From positions 55,604,949 through 55,668,948 of the forward strand of contig NC_030383.2 in assembly GCF_001625215.2 (NCBI RefSeq): a DNA stretch of 64,000 nt, given 5' to 3'. The stretch is from Daucus carota subsp. sativus. Taxonomy: Eukaryota; Streptophyta; Magnoliopsida; Apiales; Apiaceae. The notes beneath the pieces are model-generated. The model made no database searches, was not told where the DNA came from, and saw only the letters and a program-made list of their open reading frames with translations. Below are positions 1 to 10,321 of this stretch, piece after piece. Position numbers and translations under genes: made by a program. Numbering within the stretch: position 1 is the stretch's first letter; each line of letters opens with the position of its first letter.

Positions 1-62
1 CAAATGAAATTAAAAGCGCAATGGCCAAAGCTTGCAAATTAGCCATAACAGAGGATCAGTAA
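1..62 (+). CDS. Possible 3' end of a gene entering from the left (partial)
   Basis: From base 3 the frame is open for 19 codons and ends in TAA at 60-62. The last residues read KLAITEDQ, preceded by a lysine- and alanine-rich stretch that looks more like protein than the AT-rich DNA that follows. No family can be assigned from so short a piece and no splice acceptor is visible, so this may be the tail of a last exon or chance. Confidence 0.35.
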   Translation, partial: NEIKSAMAKACKLAITEDQ

Positions 63-1241
63 ACAATTTTTGTTACTTTTGCTCTGTTCTGCTCGAAGTT
101 GTGCACGCCTTTATATAGCTTCTGATGCATTTTAGTTTTATGTTTTTCTTAATACTCTGACTTTGAAAAATAGTAGTTTATTACCTGAATTATAGAAAGA
201 CATCATGTTGAGATATCAATTATATTTTTCGGTAATATTTATGAATAAAAAATTCAACTCCCTCCTTTGTTCAAAGTCTATTTTAACGAAAAAAACACAT
301 ATTATTCTTACATATCTCTATATTCAATATAAAATTAATATTAAAATGTATTTTATAAAATTCTTAAAATCCTTTGTAGTGATTAATAATATTTATTTGT
401 TATTTTATAAAATATATTTTTAATATTTATTTTATTTTTCGTTAAAACAGATTTTTTTCCCGTTAAACCTGCTTTTAATTAAACCTTATGCAGAATTTTC
501 CCAAACTATCCCTTCCTTCTGTTAAACTTAACGGTGGTTTGGATGGAAAGTGTTAAGTGGGTGCAAAGCGTTACAGATTAAAAACTTATGAGTGCAACCT
601 GCAAAGTTTTAAACAATGAGATCAAATCGCAAAACGACCCAAAGTTAGTGGTGCAAAGTGTGATTTACTCTTTTTTAAAGTGTAATATATGATTGAGATA
701 ATTAGTCGTAGTTAGCAGCTTGGAGTAGTTGCATGAACATGTACTTGTATATAATATCTGAAAATAACATCTGACATGCTTCATATTCCGCTTAGAACAT
801 TGATAACTCCTTTTTCCAGAAACTTTTACCAATTTTTGTAAGAGGCCATACATAACTGAGATCACTGCATGTAGCTAGTTGCCAGCCTCGAGTAGTTGAA
901 CTTGAACATGTACTTGTTTATGTGATGTCTTAAAATTACACCACTCCAATGGTCTCGAACTGTCTAGAAAATATTATCAGAGTTTTAAAACTGGTATGAG
1001 GTTAATGTAAACTAGATATAGCTCTGACCACCATCATCTCTATCCTGAGATCTTCTGGGAGAGGGGTCTTGTATGCCCAGCTACAGATTCTCGAATCACA
1101 ATTATTGTTCCAACTTCGACTCTTCTGCACTACAATTCACTGCTCCAAGATAAACAATAATTAAATTATATAGATGGGATGAAGAGATTTGAACCATAAC
1201 TCCTAAACCGAGCTCTTATACCATATTAAATAATCAGTTCA
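63..1241. other. Intergenic, AT-rich, with a local duplicated segment
   Basis: No convincing gene. Two similar stretches at about 700-770 and 850-935 share a motif resembling GAACATGTACTTGTTTA. Weaker relatives lie at about 4240-4290 and 6075-6125, on either side of the first repeat-protein gene. These may be remnants of duplicated flanks of that family. About 1165-1235 resembles the 'cttataccatattaa' tail of a dispersed plant repeat also seen at 6.2 and 13.5 kb. Confidence 0.4.
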
Positions 1242-2408
1242 TTTAAAATCGGGAAAATAGATTTTTTTGCCACTCAACTTATTGTGCTTTTGGAAACCTA
1301 CCACCCAACTAAATTTTTTTTTCCTTTTACTCACTAATGTTAGGTTTGGTTTTTTTTTAGCCACCAAGTTAGGTTCGGATTTGATTACTAGTATTATGAT
1401 AATTTTTTTTGTCACTGAACTTATTGCGTATTTAGAAACTAACCACTCAACTATAATTTTTTTATTTTACTCAATAGTGTTAGATTTCGCTTTTTTTTTT
1501 GTCACTGAAATTAGGTTCGGATTTGATTATTAGCATTACATTTTATGTGTATCATTATTAAAATATAGTGGTAGTCTATAATAACATGATGATTTGATAT
1601 ATGTTTGTATTTTTATATGTAGTACTTTTTATGTCTCCAAGGTCATTTACCTTGGATGATAAGAATTTTACACGCATTATATGACCTTTAAAAGATGTAG
1701 TTTCATATATAACTTTATTTTTTTCTTCCGAATGAAAATTCAGCGTTTGAATTTTTACACACAAAAAAAACACAAAAATAAGTTATGTAATTATGTTTTA
1801 TATAAATCTTAAATACATACGAAGCAGTAGAAAAAACTGTAAGCTAATGAGAGGGATGGAGGAAGTAATAATAATATAATATGATGCATTATATATAAAG
1901 GACAATCATCGAAAATTAAGTTTTCCTCTTTATTTATTTATCTTGAAAATTGTAATAAGATAAAGTTATTAAAATTTTTGAAGATAAATTTAAAAGAGAT
2001 CTTAGACTGAGCTAGTCCATTGAAAGTTTAATAGCAAAGATGATGCGTCATATCACTCAATTGCACTGAGAGGATGAATTGTTTGAAGTTATTTATTTCA
2101 TATTCATGATTTATTGAATTTTTAGAATCTAATTACGATTTTTCCTGATTTTAATTTTTTATCAGCTCATTTTATATTATTATTGCTATATATAAAGATA
2201 TAAACATACGACACATCATCAAAATATTAGATACTATACTACAAAAAATTATCATAATGCTAGTAATCAAATCCGAACCTAAGTTGGTGGTTAAAAACAA
2301 AACTAAACCTAACATTAGTGACTAAAAGGCAAAAAAATTAGTTGGGTGATAAGTTTCTAAAAACACTATAAGTTGAGTGATAAAAAAATCTATTTTCCCT
2401 TTAAAATC
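1242..2408. mobile_element. Non-autonomous Mutator-like element (MULE) with long terminal inverted repeats and 9-bp target duplication
   Basis: The element spans 1251-2399. Its ends are inverted repeats of roughly 150 bp: the left starts GGGAAAATAGATTTTTTTGC and the right arm reads almost the same on the minus strand, including the shared stretch TTAGGTTCGGATTTGATTAC. It is flanked by an exact 9-bp direct repeat TTTAAAATC at 1242-1250 and 2400-2408. A 9-bp duplication with long TIRs is the hallmark of Mutator-like elements. Part of the left arm is repeated internally at about 1404-1541. No transposase ORF is present. Confidence 0.85.
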
Positions 2409-2957
2409 TTAAAATTTCTGAGGAAGGTTCTGAGATCTTATACTCTTCAACAAATATAGCATGAACACACAAGTGAATCAATTTATTGTTATAAATCAAA
2501 AGTATTACTGGATAGAAAAGCGATGAAGTGTTGATTTGTAGCTGATCTACAGGAATCCGGATAAATCAATATCTGATTTTTGAATTTTGACTAGAGTATG
2601 AACATCTGAAGATTCATCTAGAGTATTGCAAAGAACACAGGTAGAAAGAACTTGCACGCCAGAACGAATCAGTCTGTTCCTCGTAGCCCGCAGGAAGATT
2701 ATTTCTGAGAACCAGCCAGGTGATGTATGATAATTTAGTCGCATACTCAAATTATGAATTATATTTAATATAATGATGTTCAATTTATATGTAATGTAAT
2801 TTAGTTTTTTAGATTGTAATGTATTATGATGTGTATATGTGGTAATCAATTGTCTAATTGCATACTAGATTAAGTTAGCACGCGATTTTAATTCTTAGAC
2901 TTCTAGATTATTTTATCACTGACCAACAAATACGAATTTATATTACACTAAATTCTA
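2409..2957. other. Intergenic, no gene seen
   Basis: AT-rich sequence containing the left copy (2692-2739) of a 48-bp direct repeat. A minus-strand reading frame of 100 codons around 2547-2849 has no recognisable features and is treated as chance. Confidence 0.4.
2692..2739 (+). repeat. 48-bp direct repeat, left copy
   Basis: This 48-bp segment (starting AGGAAGATTATTTCTGAGAA) recurs at 3765-3812 with one mismatch. The copies bracket 1,025 bp that hold the nested MITEs and end in GGGCACCCCTAC, which resembles the end of a hAT-type element. It is too long for an ordinary target duplication. Confidence 0.8.
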
Positions 2958-3612
2958 CTCCCTCCATCCCATTTTAAGTGTCCTGTTTGACTTTTGAATG
3001 GTCAAATTGACCAAGTTTTGACTGATATTTACACATATAATATAATTTATAAAAGTAAAAAAAATTATATCATTATAAAGTACATACAAATTACTATAAA
3101 ATGTAATTATTAGAGCATCTCCAACGGTGTTGGCTATAATCGTTGGCTAAATTGGACCTGTAAGACATTATGTAAAATTTGCTGAACCTGTAAGACATTT
3201 TGCTTCGACGGTATTGGCTATATTGGTTGGCTATAATTTAAAAATAGTATGTTATTAATATTTTAGTTTGTTAAAATAGAATATATCAGTTCAGTATAGT
3301 AATAAATGATGTGTAATCTTCCTACAGATTTTTTACAGACCTGTAGAGGTTCGACAAATATAGCCATCCATAGGAGGTTGGCTAAAATTATAGACAACAG
3401 TCTCATGTGGTTGGAGTGCGCTTTTTTCAACAGATTGGCTATATTTTTTATATATGGTATGCCAACTCATTTTTTACCTAAGGGTTTTGTAAGGTTGGAG
3501 ATGCTCTTAGTTTTTTAAAATAGTAACAAATTTGTTCTTAATACCTGGTCAAAAATTGGTCAATTTGACCGTTGAAAGTCAAAACAGGACACTTAAAATG
3601 GGATGGAGGGAG
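2958..3612. mobile_element. Stowaway-like (Tc1/mariner) MITE carrying a nested element
   Basis: The ends are inverted repeats: CTCCCTCCATCCCATTTTAA on the left and its complement on the right, followed inward by further matching sequence (AGTGTCCTGTTTGACTTT). TA dinucleotides flank both ends (2956-2957 and 3613-3614). The CTCCCTCC terminus and TA duplication fit Stowaway elements. A second element at 3113-3506 sits inside it. Confidence 0.8.
3113..3506. mobile_element. Tourist-like (PIF/Harbinger) MITE nested inside the Stowaway-like element
   Basis: Terminal repeats GAGCATCTCC and GGAGATGCTC are flanked by TTA on both sides (3110-3112 and 3507-3509), the target duplication expected of Tourist/PIF-Harbinger elements. 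The interior is rich in repeated GTTGGCTA motifs. A second, more decayed copy lies at 11071-11453. Confidence 0.8.
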
Positions 3613-3764
3613 TATTTATAATTGACCCGATCAAACTGAACCAACCCAATCCGACTTTGATAAGGTTTACAATGGGTTCAAATTTTATAAAGCCAATCTA
3701 ATTGGGTTGGGTTACTAATTTGCTAGTAACCCGCCCAAACCGACCCGCGGGCACCCCTACTCAT

Positions 3765-3812
3765 AGGAAGATTATTTCTGAGAACCAGCCAGGTGATGTA
3801 TAATAATTTAGT
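3765..3812 (+). repeat. 48-bp direct repeat, right copy
   Basis: Matches 2692-2739 with one substitution. It follows directly after a hAT-like end (about 3740-3760). Confidence 0.8.
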
Positions 3813-4612
3813 TGCAAGCACTGCTGATGCAGTTTAGGATTCATAATACTTTTATCTTAATTTTTGATGAATAGTGTCCATCTGTTGGTGAATAAACCCC
3901 TTCCCTTTCCGAGTATACTCCATTTCTTGCTGCAGACTGCAGTTCTGGATTCATACACAATTTTTGTTCTTCCTTTAAAATATTCAATACCTTGCTCCAT
4001 ATTATGCTATCTCTTTGCTAAAAAGTCTCCATTTCTCGCATCATCATCGTCTAAAATTTAATAAAATTATTGATAAAGATATCCGATATTGAAACAAGTT
4101 CTTGTGAACACTGAACACATTTCTATAAACCAGCTTGCAAATTTTAAGTATAAAATGTATAAGACATTTTCTGATCTTCATGACTTTGTCATAGAGTACC
4201 AATGTGCTGTAATTTGAAGTTCCGTTCGATCTGCAGCCACTACTCGTTTATATTTATATAAATATCCTGTAGTTACCTTTTTCATATAATATCTGAATAT
4301 ATATCACCCTCAAGCCCTCATATTCAGCCAATTTTTTTTTTATAATATTAGGCAGTTACAATGGTTATGATGCAGTAGATGATTGAGTGTGATGTAATAC
4401 AAGAAACAAGGCTGAAACATACCATAACAAACGAAACTTTAAGCAATTATATAACTATGCATTAATCGCAGCAGGCGAAGAAGGCTTTTTTATTATTTAA
4501 TCTTTTTTATTGTATCTATCTGCATCTCGATTTTATTCCATCCTTTGCTGATCATCATATCTGTGCTCTTGCTGGCGTACATGATCAGTGCTTGATCCAT
4601 CTGGTTTTCAAA
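3813..4612. other. Intergenic, downstream of the first repeat-protein gene
   Basis: No gene seen. The stretch at about 4490-4612 reads on the minus strand as degraded continuation of the repeat (matches to the 'QGME' unit in broken frames, for example around 4530-4560). The ancestral array was therefore probably longer than the present ORF. Confidence 0.45.
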
Positions 4613-5851
4613 TTACTCTGCCCCCTTCTGATCTTCATATAATTTGCGCACTTCCTGTTGTACAACATTATCACCAAATCCAATCATTTCTGCAATGTAT
4701 TCCATCCCTTGCCAATCTTCAAATTTGGGCTCTCGCTGCGACACATGATTAGTACCTGATCTAGGATTTGGTTCCCCAATATATTCCATTCCCTGACGAT
4801 CTTCATATTCGCGCTCTTGCTTCCACACATGATTTGTGCCTGATTTAGGATCTGCTTCTCGAATGTACTCCATCCCTTGCTGATCTTCAAATTTGCGCCA
4901 TACATTATTAGTACCTGATCTAGGATCTGGTTCTCGAATATATTCCCTTCCTTGCTGAACTTCATATTCGTGCTCCTGCTGACGGACAACATTAGTACCT
5001 GATCTAGGAATTGCTTCTCGAATGTATTCCATCCCTTGTCTATCTCCAATTCCCTGGTCTTGCTGACGGACAACATTAGTACCTGATCTCTCTGCTTGTC
5101 GCATGTACTCCATCCCTTGTCGATCTCCAAATCCCTGGCCTTGCTGACGGACAACATTAGTACCTGATCTCACTGCTTGTCTCATGTACTCCATCCCTTG
5201 TCGATCTGAAAATCCCTGGTCTTGCTGAAGTACAATATTAGTACCTGATCTCTCTGCTTGTCTCATGTACTCCATCCCTTGTCGATCTCCAAATCCCTGG
5301 TCTTGCTGACGGACAACATTAGTACCTGATCTCTCTGCTTGTCGTATGTACTCCATCCCTTGCAGATCCTCAAATCGGTGCTCTTGCTGACTGACAATCA
5401 TAGTACTACCCGCTCTATCCACGTCTCGAATTTTATCTCTCCCTTGCAAACCATCAGGAGAAATATCTGATGCTGATTTTCCCTCAATATATTCAACCCC
5501 TTGCTTAATAAACTCCATCCCTTTCTGAATACTCTCCATCTCATGACGCATTTCAGCATACATCAACAGACCTGACCGTATTCTCCCTCGAATATATTCA
5601 ATCCCTTTCCGATTATACTTCATCCCTTGCCGAAAACACTCAATCCCATAATGCAGTCCTGCATACTCCATGCTTTTTCTTGCCTTTTCTTCAAGAATCT
5701 CCATTTCTTTCTGCATGATCTCCATCCATTGTTGAAGACTCTCCATCTGCTGCGGCACTATTGTTCTTCCTTGAATATATGTGATCTCTCGCTGACTAAA
5801 CTGCATCCCTTGCTTAATAGAAAGCATTGCCAACTGCAGATCAGTATCCAT
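4613..5851 (-). CDS. Tandem-repeat protein of the QG[IM]EYI family (412 aa), unrecognised
   Basis: Single uninterrupted frame from the first ATG (5849-5851) to TGA. Residues 1 to about 150 are a Met/Gln/Glu-rich, probably coiled-coil region holding early motif variants (KQGMQF, RQGMKY, KGIEYIRGR, KQGVEYIEGK). Residues from about 165 onward are an array of 27-residue units, for example DRQGMEYMRQAERSGTNVV followed by RQQDQGFG. Units 2-5 are nearly identical at the DNA level with an 81-bp period. Later units carry READPRSGTN or REPNPRSGTN variants. There is no signal peptide or membrane segment, and the protein is very hydrophilic. I do not recognise the family. Core residues QG-M-EYI-R are shared with the genes at 31.5, 34.9 and 39.1 kb, which supports a common origin. 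A function cannot be inferred. The intact frame argues that it is a gene, but expression is unproven. Confidence 0.7.
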   Translation of the reverse strand: MDTDLQLAMLSIKQGMQFSQREITYIQGRTIVPQQMESLQQWMEIMQKEMEILEEKARKSMEYAGLHYGIECFRQGMKYNRKGIEYIRGRIRSGLLMYAEMRHEMESIQKGMEFIKQGVEYIEGKSASDISPDGLQGRDKIRDVDRAGSTMIVSQQEHRFEDLQGMEYIRQAERSGTNVVRQQDQGFGDRQGMEYMRQAERSGTNIVLQQDQGFSDRQGMEYMRQAVRSGTNVVRQQGQGFGDRQGMEYMRQAERSGTNVVRQQDQGIGDRQGMEYIREAIPRSGTNVVRQQEHEYEVQQGREYIREPDPRSGTNNVWRKFEDQQGMEYIREADPKSGTNHVWKQEREYEDRQGMEYIGEPNPRSGTNHVSQREPKFEDWQGMEYIAEMIGFGDNVVQQEVRKLYEDQKGAE

Positions 5852-6629
5852 AACTGATCTTTTTCTATAATTCGATAAGAAAATTGATGGAGCGAACTTT
5901 AATGGTGTGTGTTTAATAGACAGCTTGCTATTTCTGTGTGTAAAATCTTACTGTCATCTTCTTTGACTTTGTCATTAATGTCAATGTGCTGTACTTTCGA
6001 TGGCTACCTACAGGATCATTCAAGTTGACTTTCTATTTCCATTAGATGCTTAATGTAAGTTGAATAATTAGTTGCAGTAGCGAGTTTGCGTTAGTTGTAA
6101 TGTACTTGTTTATATCATTTCTAAAGATCATATCACCCCGTGGCCTCATATTGAGAAGAAAAGATCATCCTTTCCGTATCACTCTCTCAAAATCTCAAGG
6201 TGTTATGAGTCTCTCGCATGCTTAGAGCTTTGATAAAATGTTATGTAACCAATTCTCCCAATACCTCGAGATGCTAGGAAGGCTTACGAGGATCATATAG
6301 TATTAACAAATGGGTACAGTATTTCTCTATATATTCATCCTATTTAATAAATGGTTCAAGTTTCAGCTGTGATTCAGATTGAAATTGCAAGTACACACGG
6401 GTTGTGAATTATTGGAGTGCATGTAACACTGTAAGTTTCATAAGCAAGAAATTGGCTAGTCTCTGGTAACTAGTAAGAAAATTAAGTAATCGTATTCGAT
6501 ATAAGAGCAAAAATAGAATGAAACATTTTCTCACAGAAAATAATATAAATTTATATCTGACTAATAATAGTCAGATTACAAACTATTCTGACAAGGCTCT
6601 ACTGATCTTTCAATTGCTTCCCATTTCTA
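5852..6629. other. Intergenic, presumed promoter side of the minus-strand repeat gene
   Basis: No gene. About 6224-6310 is a copy of a dispersed repeat (AACCAATTCTCCCAA, then AGGAAGGCTTACGAGGATC) also found in the first ankyrin gene at 13.49-13.57 kb. About 6075-6125 resembles the local duplicates at 0.7-0.9 kb. Confidence 0.4.
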
Positions 6630-8528
6630 GTTGAGTATCTTGTTCTTCCTTGAATATACTGCTTAGTACTTGCTGCGATACACGATTGATACCTCATCTT
6701 CTTTATCTTCTTGGCTCTCGGATATACTCCGTCCCTTGGCAATCTTCGAATTTGAGCTCTTGCTACCGTACAGGTTAAGTACCAGCTCTTATTGATCTTT
6801 TTAGTTCTCGAATATATTCCCTCCCTTGTCGTTCATCAAGTCCCCCTTCCTGCTTCTGTACTGGATTAGTATTCGTATCTGATTTTTTTGCTCTTTTTGG
6901 TTCTCAAATATATTCCATTCCTTGTCGATCTTGAAATTCACCATCTTGTTGTGGTCATTGTTATCAAGTCGACGACTAGTCGACAAGTCGTTTTATAGAA
7001 AAAGTCAACCAACGACTTATTTAGTCTGGCGACTTATTTCAACATATCAGTGTCTCCCTAATCTTTGTATCATTTCAACTTCACATTATTATTTCCTTCT
7101 TATCACTACTTTTTGGCTTCAGGCTATGTAATATTTGTATCATTTTCAACATATAAGTATATCCCTAATTTTTGTATCATTTCAACTTCACATTATTATT
7201 TCTTTCTTATCACTACTTTCTGGCTTCAATTTATATGTGAACTAACAATCTGCTACGTCGTATACATCTCCCTGTTGCTTATTATCTTTTACTTTTTATT
7301 CAAACTATAAACTAATGTATGTTCAACTATATTTTGTATATTAAATCTAGTAATAATATGTATAAGAATTACTTGTCGACTTTTTACGACTACTTAGGGG
7401 ACTTGTCGACTAGTCAATAGTCGACAAGTCGTTTTATAGAAAAAGTCAACCAACGACTTATTTAGTCTGGCGACTTATTTCAACAAATCAGTGTCTCCCT
7501 AATCTTTGTATCATTTCAACTTCACATTATTATTTCCTTCCTATCACTACTTTTTGGCTTCAGGCTATGTAATATTTGTATCATTTTCAACATATAAGTA
7601 TATCCCTAATTTTTGTATCATTTCAACTTCACATTATTATTTCTTTCTTATCACTACTTTCTGGCTTCAATTTATATGTGAACTAACAATCTGCTACGTC
7701 GTATACATCTCCCCGTTGCTTATTATCTTTTACTTTTGATTCAAACTATAAACTAATGTATGTTCAACTATATTTTGTATATTAAATCTAGTAATAATAT
7801 GTATAAGAATTACTTGTCGACTTTTTACGATTAGTCGGGCGACTTGTCGACTAGTCAATTCCAAGGTATCCGGGCGCCGAGGCTCGACTTGGCGCCGTAA
7901 TAAGCTTGGTTGTGGTACCGGTTTACTATTCGATTTTTTTGATCTGTCCGGTTCTCGTATATATTCCATTCCTTTCCGTTCTTCAAATCTAGGTACAAGA
8001 TTAGCACGTTTATGTGATCGTTTTGATCTTTTTGGTTCTCAAACATACTCCATCCCCTGTCTATCTTTGTGCTCTTTCTGCGGTACTGATCTTCTTGATC
8101 TATCCGGTTCTCGAATGTATTCATTTCCTTGTCGTTCTTCGAATCTAGGCTCTTGTAGGCTGTAGCTGCACAGGATTAGTACGTTTACGTGATCGTTTTG
8201 ATCTTTTTGGTTCTCGAACACACTCCATTCCCCGTCTATCTTCGTACTACGATCTTTTTGGTTCTCGAACACACTCCATTCCCCGTCTATCTTCGTACTC
8301 TTTCTGCGGTACAGGATTAGTCCCTGATCTTGATCTATTTGGTTCTCGAATGTACTCATTTCCTTGCTGTTCTTCAAATCCGCGCTCTTCCCCTTGTACA
8401 GCTTTAGAAGCTAGTCTTCTTGGTCTTCTTGGTTCTCGAACATATTCCTTCCCTTGTGGTTCTTCAAATACATTAGTCTTGTGACCATTTTGATCTTCTT
8501 TTTTCTTCATTTCCTTGTTCACTCATAC
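6630..8528 (-). pseudogene. Decayed member of the QG[IM]EYI repeat-protein family, interrupted by a duplicated transposon
   Basis: Read on the minus strand, 8528 to about 7950 and about 6960 to 6630 are full of family units such as QQGNEYIREPNRSRSGTN, RRGMECVREPKRS and RQGMEYI, spread over all three frames. An ATG at 8526-8528 opens MSEQGNEEKRRSKWSQD and hits a stop. The repeat frame continues one base off, so a frameshift lies near the start. Further frameshifts and stops follow; the unit near 6915 reads GMEYI and then TGA. A roughly 880-bp insertion of transposon DNA (about 6970-7858) splits the array. The units are closest to the gene at 4.6-5.9 kb (RSGTN type), so this is probably its tandem duplicate. 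Confidence 0.75.
6966..7858. mobile_element. Two tandem 441-bp copies of a small DNA transposon with GACTAGTCGAC ends
   Basis: The segment starting CGACAAGTCGTTTTATAG recurs exactly 441 bp downstream with very few differences across the whole unit. The outer and inner borders consist of GACTAGTCGAC / GTCGACTAGTC-type inverted repeats, as in many small plant hAT-like elements. The two copies lie head to tail, sharing one border at about 7400-7430. There is no coding capacity. The 69-81-residue frames here are chance. Confidence 0.7.
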
Positions 8529-9685
8529 CGGATCTTGTTCAACACTTTGATAGCAAGATCGATCAAGATCTCAGAAATTGTAACATATTAGTATGGCGCG
8601 CGTTTTGCTTAATGGTAAAGATCGTGAGGTTTTCGTTGACTTTGTTAAGCTCTCAAACCAAGTTAACATGCTAAATATGATTGCGATCATTAGTTTTAGA
8701 CTTAGTTTTGAGGATTTATGTTGATAATAATTTTACAGGGGATTTAACAGATGTCAGAGAAAATGTTATATATATACCCAGAATGCAAACAATAAAAGAG
8801 CACATAAATTTATCCTGCATGCTTGTCAATAGGATGAACAATGACATCCAAGTAAAAACAACAGGGCTGTATATAATCCAAAATTCATTATACTTCTTCC
8901 AAATCTCTAATCACTAACATTCAAATACTCAAAAATCCTCAAAAAAAAAAAAAAGGAACTTAAAAGGAGGGTTACATTTTGACATTTGCTGACCACTCCA
9001 GAACTTATCTAAATCTAACGGTGCAGGCAAGCCATTCTGCATCAAAAAATTATTTGACCGCAGCAATATTACCTTTCACCAAATGAATATTCATAATACA
9101 ATTCTATGTTAACTTGAAAATGTGCATACATAAGAACAGTTACACAAGTTCATTACTCACTAAGTGACTTTATCAAACCATAAAATTAATCCAAAAACCA
9201 AGCAACTCAATAACTCGAGAAATAGCAAGCAAAATTGTGTCAGGCAGACATACGTCGATTTACACAGTTTCACCCAACAAAGTACTACACTTTTATAGAG
9301 AAATTGATCATATGCCAGCACAAGAAAATCAGCAAACTACCAACTCTAGCTAAAGAACAATACCAAAAATCAATCTATAGTTAAAAGTTGAAACATTGCA
9401 TTGCATATAATGTCAAATAAAGGATTTTTGCCCACCAAATAATCTCCGATACAATACAATTCATTTTAACTAAAATTCTTCAAAAACAAAACATAGATCT
9501 ACAATTGCGAGATACAGATCAATCTAGGTTACAAAAACCTATCCAAACTGCTCCAAAAAATTTCCGACGCAACATATGGCATTCTCGAACAATATTCAGT
9601 AATTAACTAAATCATCTAATAAAATGCACGTGAAATCAGATCCAATTCAACTCGTATAACTTGAAATTGACCTAAATTGACCTTT
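8529..9685. other. Intergenic, probably includes the PRA1 3' UTR (minus)
   Basis: No gene seen. The AT-rich stretch next to 9686 would be the 3' untranslated region of the PRA1 gene, read leftward. A 15-base A tract lies at about 8940-8955. Confidence 0.35.
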
Positions 9686-10321
9686 TTAGACGCGCGTGAC
9701 CACAGCAGGAGCCGCCGCCGCAGCAGCAGACGACGCAGCGCCTCCGAGGAACGACAAGAATCCGGAGTTCACCTGTTCCTGATCATCCAAAAACAAATCC
9801 TCCGGCACTCTAAACGCGCCGTGCGCGCACACAATCGCCAGTCCAACCAACACCGCCGTTATAATCACCGATCCAACGCTCGTCAGGAACACCACAACGA
9901 TTGTACTCACTATGAGTATACCTAGGGTTTCGCGATCGGAGAAAGTACGGCCGAGCACCACCACCGGCTGATCCGCCGGCCTAAAAAGGTACAAAAACAG
10001 CCACGCGCCGAGGAGAGAGACGAGAACGATGAGAGAGAACGGATGAGAGAGGAGAGAGAAAGCGAGTATGACCGCGACTACGGTGAGATAGTTGACGCGG
10101 AAGTACGAGAAGTTCTTGCGGACGCGCGAGGCGGCGTCGGTGATGGAGTCAGGCCGCGAGAGAGAGGAGCGGTCGATGAGCTCGTACCAGGGGCGGCGTT
10201 GAGTGAAGGCGCGTCGGACGGAGGAGGAGAGGCGCGTGACAAAGGCGCGTAAGGCGGGGGTGGTGAGTGGGGTTTGGGAGTCTGGATTGGAGATTGGGAG
10301 AGGGGTTTGCTGGGATGCCAT
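9686..10321 (-). CDS. PRA1: PRA1 family protein (prenylated Rab acceptor), B-type
   Basis: Intronless frame of 211 codons from the ATG at 10319-10321, which opens MASQQTPLPIS, to TAA. An in-frame upstream ATG at 10498 would add about 59 AT-rich, unlikely residues and was not used. The signature PWYELIDRSSLSRPDS and RVRKNFSYFRVNYL precedes two hydrophobic hairpins (about residues 80-120 and 130-175), the usual PRA1 layout. The tail is alanine-rich. PRA1 proteins are small ER/Golgi membrane proteins that bind prenylated Rab GTPases and act in vesicle trafficking. Length and lack of introns match plant PRA1.B members. Confidence 0.93.
   Translation of the reverse strand: MASQQTPLPISNPDSQTPLTTPALRAFVTRLSSSVRRAFTQRRPWYELIDRSSLSRPDSITDAASRVRKNFSYFRVNYLTVVAVILAFSLLSHPFSLIVLVSLLGAWLFLYLFRPADQPVVVLGRTFSDRETLGILIVSTIVVVFLTSVGSVIITAVLVGLAIVCAHGAFRVPEDLFLDDQEQVNSGFLSFLGGAASSAAAAAAPAVVTRV

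Noticed and set aside
4684-5157. Second minus-strand frame (157 codons) overlapping the 412-aa repeat gene
   Set aside because: It is the same array read one base off. The frame chosen has the conserved QGMEYI core and a full-length ORF.
4613-5400. CRISPR-like regular spacing of repeats
   Set aside because: Units are 81 bp, contiguous and coding with no unique spacers, in a plant nuclear context.
7065-7739. Frames of 77-81 codons in the 441-bp repeats
   Set aside because: Identical peptides in both copies only because the DNA is duplicated; Tyr/Phe/Ser-rich AT-driven sequence inside a MITE.
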